Assembly (NCBI GenBank): GCA_002840165.1
Contig: PGZN01000020.1
Span: forward strand, 1-37,637
Reading direction: 5' to 3'
Length of the DNA stretch: 37,637 bases
Origin: Firmicutes bacterium HGW-Firmicutes-8
GTDB taxonomy: Bacteria; Bacillota; Thermincolia; Thermincolales; UBA2595
The first letter of the stretch is position 1; every line of letters starts with the position of its first letter. The notes beneath the pieces are model-generated. The model made no database searches and was not told the origin of the DNA. It was given only the letters and a program-made list of their open reading frames with translations. This document shows, piece after piece, positions 33,423-37,637 of the stretch. A program made the position numbers and the translations under genes.

Positions 33423-33445
33423 AAGCTTCCAGCAGGGAAGCTTTT
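33421..33445 (+). terminator. Terminator of hicBA
   Basis: Stem AAAGCTTCC/GGGAAGCTT followed by TTCTACC. It overlaps the stop codon of hicA. A flank of GTCGG, GGGGCCATG follows that is also found next to the palindrome at 37600. Confidence 0.65.
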
Positions 33446-33540
33446 CTACCTCTGGGTCGGCACTGGGGCCATGACTGGGCACTATAGTGTGGGGGTTCGG
33501 TAACTATAACTGGATTAAGCAAGGGAAAACTACGGAGTTC

Positions 33541-34575
33541 TTAATCCAGACCATACTTATCTTTTAATCTTGCTGACAATTCCCGCACGATGGCAAAGGA
33601 TTTTTCTACTGACCCGGTACCGTCGGTATTCACCAGACAGCAGCGGGCAGGAGCAAGCCAGGCCTGTTTAAGCACCAGTCGCTTGTCTATCCCGCGTGTG
33701 TCTAAGTAATTCCACATATCTTCGAGGCGTGTTTGTAAAGAGTCCAATGATTCCGCTTCCAGTTCCTCGGTCAGCGTAGGCGCTATACCCCAGGAGAGTA
33801 TGCCCCCGCGCTCCAGGAATGCCTTAAGCTGGCCGGTATATTTGGTAAAGATGGGCCCGTTGGCAAAAACATCAACTGATAGAATATCCAGGTCCAGGTC
33901 TTCCAGGAGAAAGGACCAATCCGGGTTACCGCAGAGGTGGACCCCTTTAGGACCTTCCAGATCCTGCAGAAACTTATGGAAATCCTTTTTGGCTACATTA
34001 CTGGCATACCCGGTAAAAGAACCGAAAAGAATCTGCAGCCCCGGCTCATCAACCCACACAAAGGCATTGCTGTTCCTTTCCCGCAGTTGGCGAAATTGAA
34101 TATTGAATTTCCTGGCCATGAAATCATATAGAAACTGCTTCACTTCATCATTGTAAATTATCGGCTTTTTGTCTTTATCAGTAATCTTCATCCCAAAACT
34201 TATCGGGCCAATCTGCTGGCCGCGGATAGCATAATATTTGTCCAAGCTGGGGCGTTTTAGGAACCCGTGGTAAACCGCCGAGTAATCCGGAGTGATACTG
34301 AGATAGTCGGGATTATCGATATTCTCAAAATACTCCTCAAGCCCGTTATAAAAATTATCCAGATCAAAGAATATCTTTTGGGCGCCCATGTCAACAGTAA
34401 TCCCTGGGAAATTTTCAGTGATTTGGACATACATATCCTCATAAAAACTCACCTTTGGGAGCTGGGGCCAAAAAGGTATGTCCATGGTCAAAGCCAGGTC
34501 CAGGGCCTTTTCATAATCAGTATGAGGCATGACTCCCATAGCAGTTGTCATACAATTCCCGACTAATGCTGTCAT
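33541..34575 (-). CDS. Uroporphyrinogen decarboxylase/MtaA-like methyltransferase
   Basis: A 344-residue protein of the UROD/MetE-like (MtaA, CmuA) superfamily, whose members move methyl groups between cobalamin proteins and thiols through zinc. Zinc-ligand candidates are the His and Cys in VHLCGNPDW (near residue 213) and the Cys pair in APARCCLVN near the end. DEPGLQILF and SVDVFANGP are strands of the TIM barrel. ATG at 34575 lies 8 nt after AAGGGGGG; TTG at 34581 is too near it. It faces the same way as hcp and the ferredoxin gene but lies beyond their terminator, so it probably has its own message. The substrate is unknown; no corrinoid protein is in view. Confidence 0.7.
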   Translation of the reverse strand: MTALVGNCMTTAMGVMPHTDYEKALDLALTMDIPFWPQLPKVSFYEDMYVQITENFPGITVDMGAQKIFFDLDNFYNGLEEYFENIDNPDYLSITPDYSAVYHGFLKRPSLDKYYAIRGQQIGPISFGMKITDKDKKPIIYNDEVKQFLYDFMARKFNIQFRQLRERNSNAFVWVDEPGLQILFGSFTGYASNVAKKDFHKFLQDLEGPKGVHLCGNPDWSFLLEDLDLDILSVDVFANGPIFTKYTGQLKAFLERGGILSWGIAPTLTEELEAESLDSLQTRLEDMWNYLDTRGIDKRLVLKQAWLAPARCCLVNTDGTGSVEKSFAIVRELSARLKDKYGLD

Positions 34576-34612
34576 CTGCAATTCCCCCCTTTTGTTTTTA
34601 CTATTTTACAAT

Positions 34613-34646
34613 AAAAGTCCGGCCTCCTTTGTGGTGGCCGGACTTT
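34613..34646 (-). terminator. Terminator of hcp
   Basis: Read on the minus strand, AAAGTCCGGCC pairs perfectly with GGCCGGACTTT, followed by TATTGTAAAAT. It sits between hcp and the methyltransferase-like gene. Confidence 0.85.
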
Positions 34647-34652
34647 ACATTA

Positions 34653-35936
34653 CTAGCCTAAAACAGCTTTGATGTCCTCCTCTGGGGTGGTAATAAACTT
34701 AATGTTATAGTTTTCCTGAAGTATCTTCAGGATGTTGGGAGTGATGAATGCCGGTAATGTGGGGCCGATTAAAATGTTCTTAATGTTGAGGCTGAAGAGT
34801 GTAAGCAATATGGCCACAGCTTTTTGTTCAAACCAGGATAACACAAGGGTCAGAGGCAGGTCATTGACATCTGCATTAAATGCGTCAGCAAGCGCTGATG
34901 CAATCTGGATAGCCGAGTAGGCGTTATTGCACTGGCCGATATCGAGCAGGCGTGGAATTCCGTCAATATCTCCCAGGTCCAGGTGATTAAACCGGTACTT
35001 TCCGCACCCTAAAGTTAAAACCACACAATCTTTAGGCAGTTTTTCCACAAACTCGGTGTAATAACTGCGCGCCGCTCTGCCTCCATCACACCCTCCGACC
35101 AGGAAGAACCTGCGTATTTTACCTGCTTTCACAGCTGAAATGATTTTATCAGCTAAACCGAGCACTGCTTTATGATGGAATCCTGTTGTGATTGTATTGC
35201 CTTCTTTTTCCGGAAGGGCCGGCAGAGATTTTGCTTTTTCGATGACAAGCGAGAAATCACGGTTGGTTATATGGGCTACCCCCGGTAGTTTAGCTATTCC
35301 ACAGGTGAACATACGCTCCTTATAACTGTCCTTGGGCAAAAGCACACAGTTGGTGGTGCCAAGAATTGCGCCCGGAAATTCTGCAAATTCTTTTTTCTGA
35401 TTCTGCCATGCTGTTCCGTAATTTCCCACCAGGTGGGTGAATTTCTTCAGCTCGGGGTAAGCATGGGCAGGCAGCATTTCACCGTGAGTATAAATATTTA
35501 TTCCGGTACCTTCGGTCTGTTTCAGGAGTTCGTAAAGGTCAAGCAGGTCATGTCCTGTAACAAGTATCGCCGGTCCTGCCTTTGTGCCCGTAGACACCGG
35601 TGTGGGGACAGGATTCCCAAACCGCTCGGTATTAGCCTTATCCAGTAGTTCCATGGCTTTCAAATTTACTTTGCCACATTCCAAAGCCATCCCCAAAAGG
35701 TCTTCAAGATCGAAGTTAACATTGGTTAAGGTGGAAAAAAGTCCTTTGGCTAGAAAAGCATCAACTTCCTCATCAACATAACCTAATTCACGGGCATGGA
35801 AGGCATATGCGGCAACCCCTTTCATCCCTATTATTATTGTGTCCTGCAAAGATGCGATGTCCTCGTTTTTACCACACACACCGACCTTAGTGCATCCTGT
35901 GCCATTTGCTGTTTGTTCACACTGATAACAAAACAT
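34653..35936 (-). CDS. hcp: Hybrid-cluster protein (hydroxylamine reductase), short form
   Basis: A 427-residue Hcp. The N-terminal cysteines C3, C6, C15 and C21 ([13 protein letters not shown], then VGVC) hold a [4Fe-4S] cluster. Hybrid-cluster ligands are suggested by [48 protein letters not shown] and IGQCNNAY. Enterobacterial and desulfovibrio forms have about 540 residues; this one is shorter, as in the class III forms of thermophiles and clostridia lacking one helical bundle. It reduces hydroxylamine and very probably acts on NO. ATG at 35936 follows AGGAGGGG. It is 42 nt after the ferredoxin gene and presumably shares its message. Confidence 0.93.
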   Translation of the reverse strand: MFCYQCEQTANGTGCTKVGVCGKNEDIASLQDTIIIGMKGVAAYAFHARELGYVDEEVDAFLAKGLFSTLTNVNFDLEDLLGMALECGKVNLKAMELLDKANTERFGNPVPTPVSTGTKAGPAILVTGHDLLDLYELLKQTEGTGINIYTHGEMLPAHAYPELKKFTHLVGNYGTAWQNQKKEFAEFPGAILGTTNCVLLPKDSYKERMFTCGIAKLPGVAHITNRDFSLVIEKAKSLPALPEKEGNTITTGFHHKAVLGLADKIISAVKAGKIRRFFLVGGCDGGRAARSYYTEFVEKLPKDCVVLTLGCGKYRFNHLDLGDIDGIPRLLDIGQCNNAYSAIQIASALADAFNADVNDLPLTLVLSWFEQKAVAILLTLFSLNIKNILIGPTLPAFITPNILKILQENYNIKFITTPEEDIKAVLG

Positions 35937-35978
35937 TTCATTACCCCTCCTTTTTATATTTGAAATGATAGAGTGTCA

Positions 35979-36662
35979 TTAGCACTCCTCCATGATGCTC
36001 CCATCTGTGCCTACAATGACTACACGCCGGGGGATCGCCTGGCCGCTGTTCTCCAGCGCTTGTTCTACGGCCTTAACAAGACCGCCGCAGCATGGTACTT
36101 TCATGCGCAGAACAGTGATACTCTTTAAAGAATGTGTCTTAAATATTTCCGTGAATTTTTCGGTGTAGTCATAATTGTCCAGCTTCGGGCACCCGATAAG
36201 GGTGACTTTATCCTGCATAAAATCATTATGGATGTTTGCATACGCATAAGCTGTGCAGTCGGCGGCTACTAATAAGTCGGCATTGTCCAAGAAAGGCGCG
36301 TTCACGGGAACTAATTTGATCTGGCAGGGCCAGTGACCAAGCTGAGATTTCCCCTGTTGTATGATGGTTCTTACTTGGGAACCGGGACATCCGCAGGCCA
36401 GTTTTTCCGGCAGCGGGTTACTTATGGATGCCAAATGCTTTTTTACTGCTTCCTCGTTGAATTCGTCAGCCTCGCGTTCTTCAATAGTGATAGCATCAGC
36501 TGGACAATCGGGCAGGCAGGCGCCAAGGCCGTCACAGTATGAGTCTGAAACAAGTTCCGCTTTTCCGTTGACGAGCTTTAAGGCGCCTTCATGACAAGCC
36601 GTGATACAGGCTCCGCAGCCGGTGCACTTTTCCTGATCGATCTTGACGATTTTTCTTTTCAT
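35979..36662 (-). CDS. Two-[4Fe-4S] ferredoxin with a C-terminal domain
   Basis: A 227-residue iron-sulfur protein. The front half is a ferredoxin: CTGCGACITAC and then CDGLGACLPDC, the second site being unusual in spacing. The C-terminal part carries further cysteines (ACGCPGS, PCQIKL, DCTAYAY, GCPKLDNYDY, VPCCGGL) and looks like the small protein found next to Hcp in many anaerobes, which passes electrons to it. ATG at 36662 is 9 nt after GGGGG; the earlier ATG at 36671 is too near. It is the first gene of the ferredoxin-hcp pair, just downstream of the palindrome at 36722. Confidence 0.85.
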   Translation of the reverse strand: MKRKIVKIDQEKCTGCGACITACHEGALKLVNGKAELVSDSYCDGLGACLPDCPADAITIEEREADEFNEEAVKKHLASISNPLPEKLACGCPGSQVRTIIQQGKSQLGHWPCQIKLVPVNAPFLDNADLLVAADCTAYAYANIHNDFMQDKVTLIGCPKLDNYDYTEKFTEIFKTHSLKSITVLRMKVPCCGGLVKAVEQALENSGQAIPRRVVIVGTDGSIMEEC

Positions 36663-36696
36663 CACATCCATCCCCCTTTCTTGTCTATTTGCGCTC

Positions 36697-36702
36697 ATTA
36701 TA
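36697..36702 (-). promoter_or_regulatory. -10 of the ferredoxin-hcp promoter
   Basis: TATAAT on the minus strand. No proper -35 is found at the 17-bp position (CCGATT), which is part of the palindrome; the promoter thus looks activator-dependent. Confidence 0.6.
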
Positions 36703-36721
36703 TTACAATATAAATAAAAAA

Positions 36722-36741
36722 TCGGTAACCTTGGTTACCGA
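36722..36741. promoter_or_regulatory. Crp/Fnr-type operator of the hcp region
   Basis: TCGGTAACC-TT-GGTTACCGA, perfect 9-bp arms with a 2-bp centre. The centre is about 41.5 bp from the expected start of the ferredoxin-hcp transcript, the usual class II activator position, and about 30 bp before the regulator's own ATG. GTAAC/GTTAC half-sites have been reported for clostridial HcpR; I recall this without checking. Confidence 0.75.
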
Positions 36742-36762
36742 AAAGTCAAGGTGAGTTAAAAA

Positions 36763-37455
36763 ATGTACCAAAAATGGTTAGAAATACTAATGAAATCCGC
36801 CTTGTTTCGGGGATTCAGCACTGAAGACCTGCTGGGCATCCTGGACTGTTTGAAACCAAGAGTGGCCAGTTACAAAAAAAATGAGTTTATCACCATGGCT
36901 GGAGAAAACCTGACCGGGGTTGGGATAATTCTTTCAGGGGAAGTGGCTGTTACTAAAGAAAATGCGGTCGGAAACCGCATTATTATTGCGGTATTGAAAC
37001 CAGGTGAAATGTTTGGCGAAACAGCTGCCTTTTCCGGCAGCGCCGTATGGCCGGCCACCGTATTAGCACAGGCAGCCTCTACAGTGCTGTGTTTACCGCC
37101 TGAGAAGATAGTGCGCGGCTGCGAAAAAGCGTGTCTGAGTCACCACAATCTGATTACCAACATGCTTAGAACTATTTCCGACAAGGCTCTTATGCTGAAC
37201 CAGAAGGTAGAGTATTTTTTAATTAAGAGTATCAGGGGGAAGATAACCACTTATTTGCTTGAACAATATCAAGAGACCGGCAGTTCCACACTTATTCTGC
37301 CTTTGAACCGGAATGACCTGGCTGATTTTTTAAATGTATCGAGACCGTCACTCTCCAGGGAGATGTGCCGTATGAGGGATGAAGGAATAATAGAGTTTCA
37401 TCGTTCATCAGTATATATTAAAGATGCAGAGGCCATGCGGAAAATGATAGAGTAA
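36763..37455 (+). CDS. Crp/Fnr-family regulator (HcpR-like)
   Basis: A 230-residue Crp/Fnr regulator. The cyclic-nucleotide-like beta-barrel is seen in AGENLTGVGIILSGEVAVTKEN and PGEMFGETAAFSG, followed by the dimer helix. The winged-helix end has LNRNDLADFLNVSRPSLSREMCRMRDEGII, the recognition helix being the SRPSLSREM part. It lacks the N-terminal Cys cluster of Fnr, so a heme or other ligand would sense NO. The gene is divergent from the ferredoxin-hcp pair, and the palindrome between them suggests direct and self control. ATG at 36763 follows CAAGGTGAG. The name HcpR rests on context. Confidence 0.85.
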   Translation: MYQKWLEILMKSALFRGFSTEDLLGILDCLKPRVASYKKNEFITMAGENLTGVGIILSGEVAVTKENAVGNRIIIAVLKPGEMFGETAAFSGSAVWPATVLAQAASTVLCLPPEKIVRGCEKACLSHHNLITNMLRTISDKALMLNQKVEYFLIKSIRGKITTYLLEQYQETGSSTLILPLNRNDLADFLNVSRPSLSREMCRMRDEGIIEFHRSSVYIKDAEAMRKMIE

Positions 37456-37485
37456 TTGGGGGATTCAGTGGAACTGTGCATGCGG

Positions 37486-37593
37486 AGAAAAATGGCATCT
37501 GGCGGCGTTGCCCAGGCCGGCGCAATCCTCGGAGTACAACCGGTACGCCTGTGGTTGCGCCGGCCTGGGCGCCTAGCCAGCTGCCATTTTTCT
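37486..37593. repeat. Long palindrome downstream of the regulator
   Basis: A 108-bp imperfect inverted repeat: a 12-bp outer arm (AGAAAAATGGCA/TGCCATTTTTCT, 37486-37497 and 37582-37593), a 16-bp inner arm (37510-37525 and 37555-37570), with CTGGC/GCCAG between, and a loop of 29 bp. The right half resembles 32844-32884, and the flank 37591-37620 resembles 33444-33476. Confidence 0.7.
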
Positions 37594-37637
37594 ACCCTGG
37601 GGTCGGTATTGGGGCCATGCTAAGGCATTGGTAGCTG

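Overview
The window looks like a chromosomal segment of an anaerobic, endospore-forming Firmicute of the Desulfotomaculum/Pelotomaculum/Moorella type. The evidence is a Spo0A, SpoVAC/D/E, a YheC/D-like ATP-grasp protein, a YjcZ-like micropeptide, strong AGGAGG-type ribosome sites with frequent TTG/GTG starts, and an oxygen-sensitive iron-sulfur set (short Hcp, ferredoxin). No rRNA, tRNA, CRISPR array or transposase gene was seen. Family assignments come from reading motifs; no database search was run.

Layout. 1-4.8 kb: sugar and cell-surface genes (a broken GT8 glycosyltransferase, a YheC/D-like ATP-grasp protein that probably starts at a non-ATG codon, a DUF6492-like glycosyltransferase, a GT4 glycosyltransferase, a DUF3298-like protein). 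4.8-6.4 kb: a secreted DUF2680-like repeat protein and a related lipoprotein. 6.4-11.6 kb: a spore-membrane island (two DUF421 proteins, a free DUF1657, a DUF421-DUF1657 fusion, SpoVAC, SpoVAD, SpoVAE, another DUF1657) resembling the spoVA2mob/2Duf heat-resistance operon of Bacillus, with four sigma-G-like promoters. 11.7-14.5 kb: a Na/Pi cotransporter-like protein, two small proteins with a shared hydrophobic end (one a 28-residue YjcZ-like peptide), and a decayed amino-acid ABC permease. 14.5-17.8 kb: a second DUF2680-like protein with the same promoter box and terminator as the first, followed by an OmpR-type response regulator and histidine kinase. 17.8-18.7 kb: spo0A behind a 15-codon upstream ORF in a leader that can fold in two exclusive ways. 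18.9-27.9 kb: a promoter, an attenuator-like leader and one 2832-residue cyclic beta-1,2-glucan synthase-like protein. 27.9-32.8 kb: a YcdB/SLH-like exported protein, recQ with a LexA-type box, and an ArsC/Spx-like protein. 32.8-33.5 kb: hicBA between short direct repeats. 33.5-37.5 kb: a UROD/MtaA-like protein, short hcp, a ferredoxin, and a divergent Crp/Fnr regulator with a palindrome about 41.5 bp from the predicted start of the ferredoxin-hcp transcript. The end carries a 108-bp palindrome related to sequence beside hicBA.

How it fits together. Three control circuits can be read from the sequence: forespore (sigma-G-like) expression of the SpoVA/DUF421/DUF1657 set; an OmpR-family two-component system that probably controls both DUF2680-like cassettes through paired TTCAC boxes; and an HcpR-like regulator controlling the ferredoxin-hcp pair. 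The most novel candidates are the two alternative-structure leaders, upstream of the glucan synthase and of spo0A.
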